Assembly (NCBI RefSeq): GCF_042435035.1
Contig: NZ_JBHMQT010000059.1
Span: forward strand, 62,001-126,000
Direction of reading: 5' to 3'
DNA length: 64,000 bases
Origin: Sphaerimonospora cavernae
GTDB taxonomy: Bacteria; Actinomycetota; Actinomycetes; Streptosporangiales; Streptosporangiaceae
In this document: piece after piece, positions 42,415 to 51,774 of the stretch
How positions within the stretch are numbered: the stretch's first letter is position 1
Layout: each line of letters opens with the position of its first letter
Position numbers and translations under genes: made by a program
Notes under the pieces: model-generated
What the model was told of the DNA's origin: nothing
What the model saw: only the letters and a program-made list of their open reading frames with translations
The model's database searches: none

Positions 42415-45400
42415 TCAGAGTGGGCATATGACGTCCGGCAGCCCCCGTGGCAGGCCGCGGCGCTCGTCCTCGCTGAGGTCACGTCCGAGAACGCCGCACA
42501 GGTGGGATTTCCACAGCCCGGGATCGAGCCGGAACAGATCCGCACGCTCTCCGGCCGCACGTCCTCCAGTCGCGTGATCTCCGTTTATATGCTCTCCGGG
42601 CGCGTAGCTCCTCAGCAGGACCTTGCCATCGTCAGTCGATGCCCAGAATTTCTGCTTGCCGGAGAATTCGTAGGAGGTCACGTCGACATCACCGTCGGCC
42701 ACTCTCATGAAGCGCACAGAGTGCCCATTGGCCAGGAAGAATCCAGGGTTCCCCGAGCCGTCGTCTTCCAAGATGCCCGCCTTCCACGTAGTTGATTCCA
42801 GGGGTCCGAGGGAACCCAATATCCTCCGCGTCCGCCGGCGGTCCGCTACCGACCACAACTCGATCACGCCCCCTCGGGTCAGCACCATGGCGTAGCGGCC
42901 GCTGTGCTCGACCACCACGTTGAGCGCATCGGCCCCCAGGTGGATCCGCAGGTTCGGATTGTCCGTGAGGGTCGTCAGATGAATGGCACGCAGGGTGTGG
43001 TCGTCCACGTCCATGAGCTGCACATATCCTGGCTGGTAATGCCGCTGGACATAGAACTCCGTGGGGTCGGCCCCGTCGCTGAAAAGATCGTGAATGTCGA
43101 GTGGATCGGCCAGGCGACGGCCGTCACGGGCGTTCCAGCGTTCGATCACGCCACCGGAGACCGTCACCAGTTCCTCGTCGGTGAGAAAGAAGGAGCGCAC
43201 CCGTTCTCGTTGCCCGTTCTTGTCGAGCGGGGGCATGCGGGTGGTGAACTCGGCCACCTTACGCAGGCGCGGAAGCTCGTAGACCGTGATCTTGTTGTGG
43301 TCGGCCACATCAGCCACCAGTGTCTCGGCACGGTTGACGGTCAGCAGCAGATCCGGGTCCGGGGGTGTGGCGGCGATGCGAACCTCGGCGAGCGTTCTTT
43401 TCCGGCCTTCGGTCTCCATGACCGCCAGCCGGTCAGCGGCCTCGTCATCGTCTTTTCCGATGCGGGCCAGCATGGTGCGACCTCGGCCGAGCAGCACCGG
43501 CGGGCTGTACACCCCCAATCCACTGTCGGGGAACATCTGCCAGCCGGTCACGCTGGCTCGGTCACGGTAGACCACGATGGGGGCGCTCGGCGTACCGAGG
43601 AGAGGGCCGGCCACGCCGCTGTAGCTGAGAACAGGCCCAATGAACTGTCGCGGGGGAGTGCCCGGCCGGGTGCCGAGGAGCACCCACCGGCCGATTCCCT
43701 CATCGATCGCGACGAGTTCGCCTGTCTGGTCGACGATGGGGCGTTGACACGGGCGATAGTCCTTCAGGGAGGTGTAGCGTGTCAGCTCCCGCCCGTCGGA
43801 CACGCGGATGACCCGGTAGACGGCCTTCTCCGCATGGGGAGGTTTCCGGCAGACGGCCAGGACACGCCCGTCAGCCGATACCTCGGCTTCCGCTGAATAA
43901 TCCTGCGCCGACACGCTGCGGCGATCTTCCAGTTCCCGCACGGCGCCGGAGCGGAGGTCGAGGGAGACCAGGGAGCTCCCGCCGGACTGCCGCGCGGCCA
44001 CGAGCGTGTTCTCATCCGAGCCGAACCACACCTGCCGCAGGCCGGGGAAGCGCCCCGGCAGTTCCTGAAGTCGCTGTGTCGCCAGGTCCCACACCCGCAG
44101 CCGTCCATCGAACGTCACCATGGCGATCCGGTCGGCATTCGGCGAGAAGGCGACCATGCTGTATCTGCCGCCCAGTTCTCCCACGGTGTGTTTCTGGGGG
44201 GCGCCGCGCAGCAGATGCGCCGGCCCCACGACGATGTCGTGCGCCGTGTAGCGCACATCGTGCCAGACCATCGAGTCGGTCCCGTCCACCGCGTAGGCGA
44301 TGCGCCGGCCGTCCCTGCCGATCAGTGGGAGGACCGCGTTGCCGTCAATGCCGAGATGCTTGCGCAGGACCCTGCCGCCGGCTTGGCGGACGAACAGTGT
44401 CGCGCGACCTCCCGTGGAGGAGGCCAGCATCACCGTGCCGTCGGCGCTCATCGCGGCGTCCAGAAGCGGCCCCTGAAAACCCGTCAGCATCCAGACGGCG
44501 TCCTTGAACTGGTCGAACCGCTGCAACAGCGCGTTTCTGGCCTCCTGCGTCGGCGCGATCTTGTACGCGGCGATGGCCGCCAGGGCTGCCAGCCCCGGGT
44601 CTTCCTCGGCCATTTCCGCCGCCGAGCTCGCCAGCACACGTGACTTGTTCTCATCCGCCCGCTCCGCACTGACCAGCATCTGGTTGACGAGAAAGGTGGC
44701 CAGGGCCACGATCAGTGCGGACACCATGGCCAGCGCGGTCCGCACCGCACGGGCGCGCCGTCGCAGCATCCGGCTCCGCCGACGAGCCAGGGCCAGGAAC
44801 TCACGTTGCTCTTCGGCCAGCTCGCCCTCACGTCCGCCCAGCCATCGGTCGATGGCCTGCAGTTCTTCCCCGTCCGGCAGCAGGCTCGCGGACTGTTCAC
44901 CATGCCGCCAGCGCCGCAGGTCATGTACCAGCTCCGCCTGTCCGGCCAGGAACTTTCCGTCCGCCTCCACCTGGTGCCGCAGCGCGGGCCAGGCCGTGAT
45001 CAGCGCCTCATGGGCCAGCTCCGCGCTCTCCGGTTCGCCCGCGCCGCCGTACAGCACCAGCAGCCGCCGCTCGGCGAAAGCTTCCGTGAGCTCCCACTGC
45101 GTCTCGTCCACCTCATCGCGGGTGACCCTGCGACGCAGCGTGATCTGGCTGCCGGGCAGCATCCGCACCAGTTTGGTGAGCAGCCGCCGCGCTGCCTCCT
45201 CCTTCTCCGGTTTGCCGTGAACCCGGTTCTTCCAGACCTCCTCGGCGTGCAGTCGCAGCGCGCCGGACACGCCCCGCATCTTCTCGTAGGCGGCGTTTCG
45301 CAGGTAGCCGCCGTCCTGCTGCTCCCACAACTGTTGGAGGACGAAACCCAGCAGCGGGAGGATTCCCGGCTCACCGCCCGCATCGCGCAGGATGCGCCGG

Positions 45401-46752
45401 GCCAGCCCCGGTTCGTACGCCACGGCAAGCAGCTCGACGGGCTTTGTGATCACCTCTTCCAGCTGCTCGGAGGACATGGGGGCGAGCGGCGACGTCGTTC
45501 CGCCGAGCAACGCGGGCCCCAGCCGAGGATGTTTCAGAACCGCGTCCATCAGATCGGAGCGCAACGTGACCAGGATCCGTACTCCGCCGATCGGACGGCG
45601 CCGCGGGAACAGCAGGTCGGCGAGTTCGTCGATCTCGGTCTGGGTGTGGTTCAGGAGCGCTTCGGCCTGATCGAGGACGAGGAGGAGATCGCCGGACACC
45701 GTACCCCGGACGCGGTGGAGCGTGTCCGCGAGCCCCTTACCCGCAAGCCAGTCCTCGACCTGGTCGGCGCCGTCCGCACGTGCGGGCCCGTACCGCCCGG
45801 CCCGGATGGCCTCATACAGCTCGGTGGCCAGCGCGGACCGCACAGAGGAGATCTCCCCGGCGTTGAACGCCAGCACCTCATATCCGTCCGCCCGCATCCG
45901 AGGCACCACACCGGCCAGAGCCAGCGAGGACTTGCCACAACCCGAGGGTCCGTACACCGTCACGGTGCGCGCCCCGTACAACGCTGTGACGACATTGCCG
46001 ATGTCCTCCTCCCGGCCGAAGAAGAGGTCGGCGTCGCCTTCCTCGTAGGGCTTCAGGCCACGGAAAGGAGAGGGCGGGCGGATGACGGGGCCGAGTCCGG
46101 GAATCTCCCGCACGATGGTCCTCGTGCGCAGCGCGTAGGCCTGCTGGGCGTCGCCCGCCGGCTGCGCGGCCACCAGCAGGCCGACCGCCGCGCTCAGCGC
46201 GTTGTGCCAGACGGGACTGCCGCTGAAACCGGGCTTTACGTGGGCGGCCTGTCCGTTGGCTCTCGACAGCTGCATCCAGCCCTCACCTGTCGCACCACTG
46301 ACCCTGCCCTCGAACCAGATCCCGCCCGGCGCGTCATGGGGGAAACCCACCGCACGCACCTCACCGCCCTGCACGCTGTCGGGGTCGGCCACGGGGAGCG
46401 GGCGGGTGCCGGGGACGGGCTCCGACAGCCGGAGGACGGCGATGTCGCCGGTCCGCTCGGCCCTGATCGGCACCCAGTTCTCGACCAGGGCCGGCCACAT
46501 CGGGCGTCCGTCAGCGCCCGCCGGGGGCTCGCACAGCGGAAACTCCACCATGACCGGTGTTCCCTCGGCCACGGGCTCCTGCCGGGGCGTTTCCAGCGCG
46601 TCCGACACCACGTGGGCGCAGGTCAGCACCAGATCCGGGGCGACGAGAAAGCCCGCGCCCCCCAGCGCGCCGTGCTGCCCCCTGACCTGGACGATCGCCG
46701 CGGCCATGGCTTCGTCCGCGCTGCCCGACCAGGTCCGTGCCGTCTCCGACAT
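42415..46752 (-). CDS. trypsin-like protease / STAND NTPase / WD40 protein
   Basis: 1445 residues from MSETARTWSGSADEAM at 46752 (GGAGGGG upstream). Residues 1-215: trypsin-like domain with complete triad, His47 (LTCAHVV), Asp103 (TGDIAVLRL), Ser177 (PGFSGSP). Residues about 228-660: nSTAND1-type NTPase, Walker A GPSGCGKSS at 268-276, Walker B LLLVLDQAE at 356-364, and the C-terminal HEALITAWPALRHQV. Transmembrane helix about 671-692 after a basic run. Remainder: beta-propeller repeats (about 730-1400) ending LPDVICPL. Architecture as in protease-STAND conflict proteins: the propeller senses, the NTPase switches, the protease cleaves. Its partner Trypco1 gene lies 47 bases upstream. Confidence 0.9.
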   Translation of the reverse strand: MSETARTWSGSADEAMAAAIVQVRGQHGALGGAGFLVAPDLVLTCAHVVSDALETPRQEPVAEGTPVMVEFPLCEPPAGADGRPMWPALVENWVPIRAERTGDIAVLRLSEPVPGTRPLPVADPDSVQGGEVRAVGFPHDAPGGIWFEGRVSGATGEGWMQLSRANGQAAHVKPGFSGSPVWHNALSAAVGLLVAAQPAGDAQQAYALRTRTIVREIPGLGPVIRPPSPFRGLKPYEEGDADLFFGREEDIGNVVTALYGARTVTVYGPSGCGKSSLALAGVVPRMRADGYEVLAFNAGEISSVRSALATELYEAIRAGRYGPARADGADQVEDWLAGKGLADTLHRVRGTVSGDLLLVLDQAEALLNHTQTEIDELADLLFPRRRPIGGVRILVTLRSDLMDAVLKHPRLGPALLGGTTSPLAPMSSEQLEEVITKPVELLAVAYEPGLARRILRDAGGEPGILPLLGFVLQQLWEQQDGGYLRNAAYEKMRGVSGALRLHAEEVWKNRVHGKPEKEEAARRLLTKLVRMLPGSQITLRRRVTRDEVDETQWELTEAFAERRLLVLYGGAGEPESAELAHEALITAWPALRHQVEADGKFLAGQAELVHDLRRWRHGEQSASLLPDGEELQAIDRWLGGREGELAEEQREFLALARRRSRMLRRRARAVRTALAMVSALIVALATFLVNQMLVSAERADENKSRVLASSAAEMAEEDPGLAALAAIAAYKIAPTQEARNALLQRFDQFKDAVWMLTGFQGPLLDAAMSADGTVMLASSTGGRATLFVRQAGGRVLRKHLGIDGNAVLPLIGRDGRRIAYAVDGTDSMVWHDVRYTAHDIVVGPAHLLRGAPQKHTVGELGGRYSMVAFSPNADRIAMVTFDGRLRVWDLATQRLQELPGRFPGLRQVWFGSDENTLVAARQSGGSSLVSLDLRSGAVRELEDRRSVSAQDYSAEAEVSADGRVLAVCRKPPHAEKAVYRVIRVSDGRELTRYTSLKDYRPCQRPIVDQTGELVAIDEGIGRWVLLGTRPGTPPRQFIGPVLSYSGVAGPLLGTPSAPIVVYRDRASVTGWQMFPDSGLGVYSPPVLLGRGRTMLARIGKDDDEAADRLAVMETEGRKRTLAEVRIAATPPDPDLLLTVNRAETLVADVADHNKITVYELPRLRKVAEFTTRMPPLDKNGQRERVRSFFLTDEELVTVSGGVIERWNARDGRRLADPLDIHDLFSDGADPTEFYVQRHYQPGYVQLMDVDDHTLRAIHLTTLTDNPNLRIHLGADALNVVVEHSGRYAMVLTRGGVIELWSVADRRRTRRILGSLGPLESTTWKAGILEDDGSGNPGFFLANGHSVRFMRVADGDVDVTSYEFSGKQKFWASTDDGKVLLRSYAPGEHINGDHATGGRAAGERADLFRLDPGLWKSHLCGVLGRDLSEDERRGLPRGLPDVICPL

Positions 46753-46799
46753 CAGGTCCCCTCCACACCTCAGGCCGGACCGAATCAACCCCCCGCTGG

Positions 46800-47159
46800 T
46801 CAATCGCCGGTCGTGTCGGGCCTCTCGCCGCGTTTCCACGTCAAGCTCACCGAGAAGTTGGCCGCGGTCGCCGTGCTCGCGATGACGACGTCCGCTTCGG
46901 CCGACAGCGAGACTCCGAACTCCAGCACGATCTCGTCCGGCGCGTTGACGAGCCCCTGAAACCGCGTGACGAAGCTTTCCGCCACGGGGCGGACGGTCTC
47001 CAGCATCCGCCCGAGCGACTGTTCGGCCCGCGCTATGGTGCGGCCGCCTCTGCCCACCCGGACGAGTGTTTCGTCCACTTCGCGGATCTGGACCCGGACG
47101 ATCTCGTCGCTGCCGTCGCCTACCGGCACTTCCACCGTATGCACAAGACGATCACTCAC
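46800..47159 (-). CDS. trypsin-co-occurring domain 1 (CU044_2847-like) protein
   Basis: 119 residues, GTG start with GGAGG five bases upstream. MSDRLVHTVEVPVGDGSDEI, then IREVDETLVRVGRGGRTIAR, SLGRMLETVRPVAESFVTRF and the C-terminal VLEFGVSLSAEADVVIAST with ANFSVSLTWKR: the small beta-strand/helix domain that accompanies trypsin-STAND proteins. First gene of a two-gene operon with the protease-STAND gene. Thought to be a regulator or substrate of the protease in such systems; not proven. Confidence 0.85.
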   Translation of the reverse strand: MSDRLVHTVEVPVGDGSDEIVRVQIREVDETLVRVGRGGRTIARAEQSLGRMLETVRPVAESFVTRFQGLVNAPDEIVLEFGVSLSAEADVVIASTATAANFSVSLTWKRGERPDTTGD

Positions 47160-47330
47160 AGCATCCTCCAGATGTCATAGCTCGCGGGTAACGGGTAAGG
47201 AGCGATGCCGTCAGACGCCGGAATCATAAACACGGTCAAGGCGGTGAGTCACGTAGTTCGCCAAAACGCAACCAACCCCATGAGGCACACCGATGGCCGC
47301 ATCGCGGCAGCCGAGAAAGCACTCCAACGA

Positions 47331-47361
47331 CCGGCCGGGCACCCGCAGGGTGCCCGGCCGG
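47331..47361. terminator. terminator of the chitinase gene
   Basis: Perfect 14-bp stem with 3-base loop: CCGGCCGGGCACCC, gca, and its complement; 25 bases past the stop of the minus-strand chitinase gene. The rest of 47160-47386 shows no gene and must hold the Trypco1 promoter. Confidence 0.8.
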
Positions 47362-47386
47362 ATCGATGAGACGGCTGGGAACGGGT

Positions 47387-48793
47387 CTACCCGCGGTACC
47401 CCGCGAAGATCTTGCTGAACTCGTACGGCTGCTGCTGGATGTTGGTGCACTTGAACAGCGGGCCGGTGCAGGCGTTGCGGTCCCGGACCAGCTCCCAGAA
47501 GCTGAGCATGCCCAGGTGCTTGCTCTGCGCGAAGGCCACCAACTGGCGGGCGTCGGCCTGGTCGAAGATCCGCTGGTCGTCGTTGGCGCCGATCATCGGG
47601 GTGACCCCGACCATGCGCCACAGCTGCGCGTCGCTGTAACCGGGGTAGAGCGACTTGACCTGGTTGAAGGTGGACTGGGCGGCCTGTACGGCGAAGTCGC
47701 CGTAGTCACCGTTGCGGTAGTAGTCCATCGCCATGACGTTGACCATGTCGAGGGCCACGCCGGCGTCGCGCGCGGACTTCACGATGTAGACGCCGTCGGC
47801 GGTGAGACCCTCGGGCAGCACCGGGAGCGTGAGCGACACCCGCAGACCGGGGTTCGCCTTCTGCAACTGGGCGAGCGCCTGCGAGCGGCGGTCCACCGAC
47901 GCCCTGTCGGCCGCGGCCGCACCCTCGATGTCGAGGTCGATGTACTTGAGGTCGTACGCCGTGACGACGGCCTGGTACTCGGCCACCAGGCTGGACAGGC
48001 TGCCGCACCCCTGGGCCAGCTCTACGCCGGACGCGCCGCCGAAGGAGACCTTCACGTCGCCGCCGGCCGCGCGGATCGCGTCCACCTGGTCCTTGGCCCA
48101 GCCGGTACGCGGGTCGTAGGCGCCGAACCAGGAAGCCTTGCACGCGGCGCCGGTGACGAAGGCCATGGTGAAGCTGGAGACGTTCCCGCCGGCCGCCATC
48201 TCCGTCAGCGACGGCGTGGGCCAGGCGCCCATGTCGACGTACGGGGCGACCGGCATGCCGGCCGGCTGCGGCGGCGCCGTCGGAGTGGCGGACGGGGAGG
48301 GGCTCGGCGACCGTGTCGGGGTCGCGGACGGGGACGGGGACGGGCTTGGAGACCGTGTCGGGGTCGCGGAGGGGGAGGGGCTCGGCGACGGCGAGGGGGT
48401 CGATCCTCCCCCGCAGGGCGCACCGTTGAGCTTGCAGTTCAGCGGCTTGAACCCGCCGGGCGCGCCCATCAGGCCGAAGCCGGCCGAGGCGCCGGCGGCC
48501 AGCGGCCCGGCCCAGGAGGGCTTGGTGAAGGTGTAGTGACTGCCGCTCCTGGTCATCGTGGCGTCCCAGGCGGAGCTGATCGTGATGCCGGCGGGCGCGT
48601 CGAACTCGACGGTCCAGCTCGGCAGCGCGGCGGACCCGGCCGTGATCGTGTACTTGCCCTGGAAGCCGGAGCCCCAGTCGGAGTCGGTCGAGTAGGCGGC
48701 GGTCGCCGAGGTGGCGGCGGAGGCGGTCCCGAGGGCGAGCGGCGCAAGTAACGCGGCGCCCGCGAGCAGGGACCCCAGAAGCATCTTTCGCAA
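47387..48793 (-). CDS. secreted chitinase, CBM2-like domain plus GH18 catalytic domain
   Basis: 468 residues. TTG start with GGAG seven bases upstream, or ATG three codons later. Signal peptide (LLAGAALLAPLALGTASA), a short CBM2-like domain (YSTDSDWGSGFQGKYTITAG ... NCKLNGAPC), a Pro-Ser-Thr linker of PSPSPSATPTRS repeats, then GH18 from APYVDMGAWPTPSLTEM. Catalytic DxDxE is YIDLDIEG; family strands VKVSFGGASG and MAMDYYRNGDYG are present. Secreted hydrolysis of chitin or related glycans. A perfect ATAGGAAA-g-TTTCCTAT palindrome lies 33 bases upstream of the start. Confidence 0.9.
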   Translation of the reverse strand: MRKMLLGSLLAGAALLAPLALGTASAATSATAAYSTDSDWGSGFQGKYTITAGSAALPSWTVEFDAPAGITISSAWDATMTRSGSHYTFTKPSWAGPLAAGASAGFGLMGAPGGFKPLNCKLNGAPCGGGSTPSPSPSPSPSATPTRSPSPSPSPSATPTRSPSPSPSATPTAPPQPAGMPVAPYVDMGAWPTPSLTEMAAGGNVSSFTMAFVTGAACKASWFGAYDPRTGWAKDQVDAIRAAGGDVKVSFGGASGVELAQGCGSLSSLVAEYQAVVTAYDLKYIDLDIEGAAAADRASVDRRSQALAQLQKANPGLRVSLTLPVLPEGLTADGVYIVKSARDAGVALDMVNVMAMDYYRNGDYGDFAVQAAQSTFNQVKSLYPGYSDAQLWRMVGVTPMIGANDDQRIFDQADARQLVAFAQSKHLGMLSFWELVRDRNACTGPLFKCTNIQQQPYEFSKIFAGYRG

Positions 48794-48826
48794 CAGTAGC
48801 TCCAGGTAGGGGGTGTCCCGAAACTC

Positions 48827-48843
48827 ATAGGAAAGTTTCCTAT
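48827..48843. promoter_or_regulatory. palindromic operator of the chitinase gene
   Basis: ATAGGAAA-G-TTTCCTAT, perfect 8-bp arms. I recall similar (T)TAGGAAA-x-TTTCCTAA elements before secreted glycanase genes of actinomycetes, so it is probably a carbohydrate-responsive site; the regulator is not identified. Confidence 0.55.
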
Positions 48844-49001
48844 CAATTCTCTCCGGAGCTTACGTATTTCGACCGCCGGTGGTCAACGTGCGGGGCGCTC
48901 GACCACGGTAGCCGGGGCCTGACGGTGCGCCGTGGAAATGTCACCCGTGGCGGCTAGGGTCGCTCTCGCAGGATGGTGATCAAAGGAAGTCGGAGGTTTC
49001 G

Positions 49002-49868
49002 ATGAGCGAGCCCAAGACCCATACCCTCGAGGTGCCCGGCGGCATTCTCCACTACGACGTGCGGGAGGCCGAGGCGACCACCGCGCCGACACTGCTGATG
49101 ATCGGATCGCCGATGGACGCCAGCGGGTTCACCGCCCTGGCCGGGCACTTCCGGGATCGTACGGTCGTGACCTACGACCCGCGCGGGATCGGGCGGAGCG
49201 AGCGGACCGACGGCGCCGCCGAGTCGACGCCCGAGCTGCACGCCGACGACCTGCATCGACTGATCACCGCGCTCGGCGGCGGGCCGGTGGACATCTTCGC
49301 CAGCAGCGGGGGCGCCGTCAACGGGCTGGCGCTGGTGGCCCGGCATCCGGAGCAGGTGCGCACGCTCGTGGCGCACGAGCCCCCGGCCGCCCAGGCCCTG
49401 CCCGACCGGGAGCAGGCGCTCGCCGCGGTGGTCGACATCCGCCGGACTTATGAGCGGGACGGTTTGGGGCCGGCGATGGTGAAATTCATCGCCGTCACCG
49501 GCCTGCGGGGCGAGATCCCGGCCGATTTCGCCGATCGGCCCGTGCAGAGCCCGGCCGATTTCGGGCTGCCGACGGAAGACGACGGTTCCCGTGACGATCC
49601 GATGTTCGCGCAGAACCTTATGACCTGTACGCACTATGAGCACGACTTCGACGCACTGCGCGCCGCGCCGACCCGCATCGTCATCGGCGTCGGAGCCGAG
49701 TCGGAGGGGGAGATGGCCCACCGGGCGGGCGTGGCGGTCGCCGAACGGCTCGGCACGAAGCCCGTGACCTTTCCCAGCCACCACGGCGGTTTTCTCGACG
49801 GCGAGTTCGGCATGAAGGGCGACCCGGACGCCTTCGCCGTTACGCTGCGCCAGCTCCTGATCGAGTAG
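49002..49868 (+). CDS. alpha/beta hydrolase
   Basis: 288 residues (MSEPKTHTLEVPGGILHYDV). Oxyanion-side stretch LLMIGSPMDASGFTALAG, YDPRGIGRSERT, nucleophile elbow FASSGGAVNGLAL (S-x-G pattern ASSGG), and a C-terminal His in SHHGGFL. No signal peptide, so cytosolic. Substrate not evident. Monocistronic, GGAGG about seven bases upstream. Confidence 0.88.
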   Translation: MSEPKTHTLEVPGGILHYDVREAEATTAPTLLMIGSPMDASGFTALAGHFRDRTVVTYDPRGIGRSERTDGAAESTPELHADDLHRLITALGGGPVDIFASSGGAVNGLALVARHPEQVRTLVAHEPPAAQALPDREQALAAVVDIRRTYERDGLGPAMVKFIAVTGLRGEIPADFADRPVQSPADFGLPTEDDGSRDDPMFAQNLMTCTHYEHDFDALRAAPTRIVIGVGAESEGEMAHRAGVAVAERLGTKPVTFPSHHGGFLDGEFGMKGDPDAFAVTLRQLLIE

Positions 49869-49970
49869 GGCCCAGGCCGCAAGGCCCGTGCGTAACCATG
49901 CGGTGCCGCCGATTGGCGATGGTCCGCGTGATCGCGTCACCATTCATGTTCTGTGACATGATCGCGCCCC

Positions 49971-50906
49971 ATGAGATGGCGAGTGATGATGGCAGGCGTG
50001 CTCGGGGTTGCGGTCACACCGGTGCCCGCCGCCCAGGCGGCACCGGTTAGCGCGGCGGCTCCGGTTGACGTGGTGGCAACTGTGCAGCGCCTCAAGGCAC
50101 AGGGCAGCTCGGTGAAGGTTTTCCAGCACACATCGGTGGATTGGCCGCACGACCCGCGAGGTGAGGACATGCCGCGCGGCTATTGCAGGGGTGGTGGGAC
50201 CGGTGACCCCTGGATGACGGGTACGGCCCGGCTGGGCCGGGGCGGGGTGGTGGCCGCCGATATGAAGCGGTCGATGCGGTTCGGCAAGTGCACGCTGCAA
50301 TTCCTGAGAGAGGACGCCGCCGCCGGCGACCGGCGGGCGGGTGACCTCGTCAAGCTCGATTCGGCGATCCACCGGGTGCGCAGCGTCGGGGGCGTGCTCT
50401 ACGGTGCCGGTCCGGCCTACGGCGGCGAGTCGTGGGTGAAGATCGGCAAGCACTCCGGCGGCGCGGCACTGTACGGCGACCAGATCATCGACGTCTTCGA
50501 CCTCGGGACGCTCAAGGCCCTGGTCGCCTCCGCAACGCACAACAAGCCGGGATCGGCGGTCCACGACGCAGACGATCGGGCGATCAAAAAGACGTGGTCC
50601 TACCGCGGCACGACGACGTTCGGCAAGCTGTTCGAGATGTCCAAGCCGTTCCGGACCATGCTCGGCGGGCGGCTCGACCCCCGGTTCAGGGGGATCACCG
50701 TCTTATGGGGGATCGCCACCGACCTGACCGGAAAGCCGATCGTGGTGCAGGCGGACTGGCGGCCCCGCGAGGGCCACCCGGCGGATGCCGTGAGCATCGC
50801 CACCCGGTTCAGCTGGGATGTGAAGGCCTCCATCACGGCGCCGCGTACCAACAGGACTGGACGGGATCCCTACGGGGACGACGTCATCGACCTGTACCGT
50901 TCCTGA
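49971..50906 (+). CDS. secreted protein of unknown function
   Basis: 311 residues with a signal peptide (MRWRVMMAGVLGVAVTPVPA, cleavage near AQA-AP). Mature protein rich in Gly, Asp and Lys, with a single Cys pair (YCRGGG ... KCTLQF). Ends DPYGDDVIDLYRS. I recognise no family. Codon bias supports a real gene. Confidence 0.65.
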   Translation: MRWRVMMAGVLGVAVTPVPAAQAAPVSAAAPVDVVATVQRLKAQGSSVKVFQHTSVDWPHDPRGEDMPRGYCRGGGTGDPWMTGTARLGRGGVVAADMKRSMRFGKCTLQFLREDAAAGDRRAGDLVKLDSAIHRVRSVGGVLYGAGPAYGGESWVKIGKHSGGAALYGDQIIDVFDLGTLKALVASATHNKPGSAVHDADDRAIKKTWSYRGTTTFGKLFEMSKPFRTMLGGRLDPRFRGITVLWGIATDLTGKPIVVQADWRPREGHPADAVSIATRFSWDVKASITAPRTNRTGRDPYGDDVIDLYRS

Positions 50907-51135
50907 GATCGTTGGCCGAGGGGCCACGGGGAGGGCGAAGCGCCGGGTGACGGCCCGGAACGTCCCCTTACCATCGCCGTCCCGTCGTGACTACGGTGGG
51001 CACGTTCCATTGCGAAATAATGGCGTGTCCGCCACGGGCATCGGATGTCCCGACCGAGGCGGTTCCGCGCCAGCGTGGGCGCGGAGAAGAAGCGGGTGCG
51101 CGCGCTCATCACCGCCACCCGCGGCGAGGGGGACG

Positions 51136-51552
51136 GTCGCCGAGCGTTACCGGCTGACGAGGTTGATCGCGAGCGGCGGTATGGGCGTCGTCTGGGAGGG
51201 CTCCGACCTGCGGCTGAACCGTACCGTCGCGATCAAGCTGACCAAGCAGGACGAGCTGGCGGGATCCCGGCGGGAGGCGTTCGCCGCACGCGATCTGATG
51301 ACGGAGATCGACCGCAGCCGTCGCGAGGACCCGCCCGCCCTGGAGCGGCCGGACGCCCCCGCGGAGTTGGAGGAGATGACGTTCCGGCTGCTCGCCAAGT
51401 CACCGGACCAGCGGCCCGCCAGTGCCTTCTCGGTCTTCGAGACCCTGATCGCGGTGGTACGGAAGGTCCCGCCGCTGCCCGGCCTGGTCGACGCCGATCT
51501 GTCCGCCGACCCCGTGCACATGTACGCCCGGGTTCTTTCCGCGAGCCGGTAA
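51136..51552 (+). pseudogene. gutted Ser/Thr protein kinase
   Basis: Begins VAERYRLTRLIASGGMGVVW with the Gly-rich loop and VAIKL (catalytic Lys), then jumps to FRLLAKSPDQRPASA, the last helix of the kinase lobe. The HRDLKxxN, DFG and APE motifs are all missing, about 170 residues deleted. No ribosome site or credible start in front. The in-frame region before it (50947-51135) is not coding-like. Confidence 0.75.
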
Positions 51553-51634
51553 GTCGGTAAGTCGGTAAGCCCGGCAGCTGAATCTCACACCACGCGCACA
51601 GACATTCACGCCAAGGTCGGCTTGACTGCTCTCC

Positions 51635-51650
51635 TATCATGCGAGTTGAG
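51635..51650 (+). promoter_or_regulatory. conserved 16-mer upstream of the second AraC paralog
   Basis: TATCATGCGAGTTGAG, identical to 34186-34201, 125 bases before the AraC start. See that entry. Confidence 0.5.
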
Positions 51651-51774
51651 GAAGGGACGCCTGGCATTGCGACCATCCCGGCCGCGCGGGACTTCGGCCG
51701 GCGAGATGTCTTCGTGGGCGGGACGAGAACGCGGCGAGGTGCCGTCGGGGCCGCGCGACCTCTGGGAGGCGGAC

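Noticed and set aside
42245..42427. 60-codon minus-strand open frame overlapping the STAND stop
   Set aside because: It reads through a perfect palindrome that better fits a terminator; no similarity recognised.
44806..46959. 717-codon plus-strand open frame opposite the trypsin-STAND gene
   Set aside because: Antisense shadow; no family similarity, and the minus-strand protein has intact catalytic motifs over the same bases.
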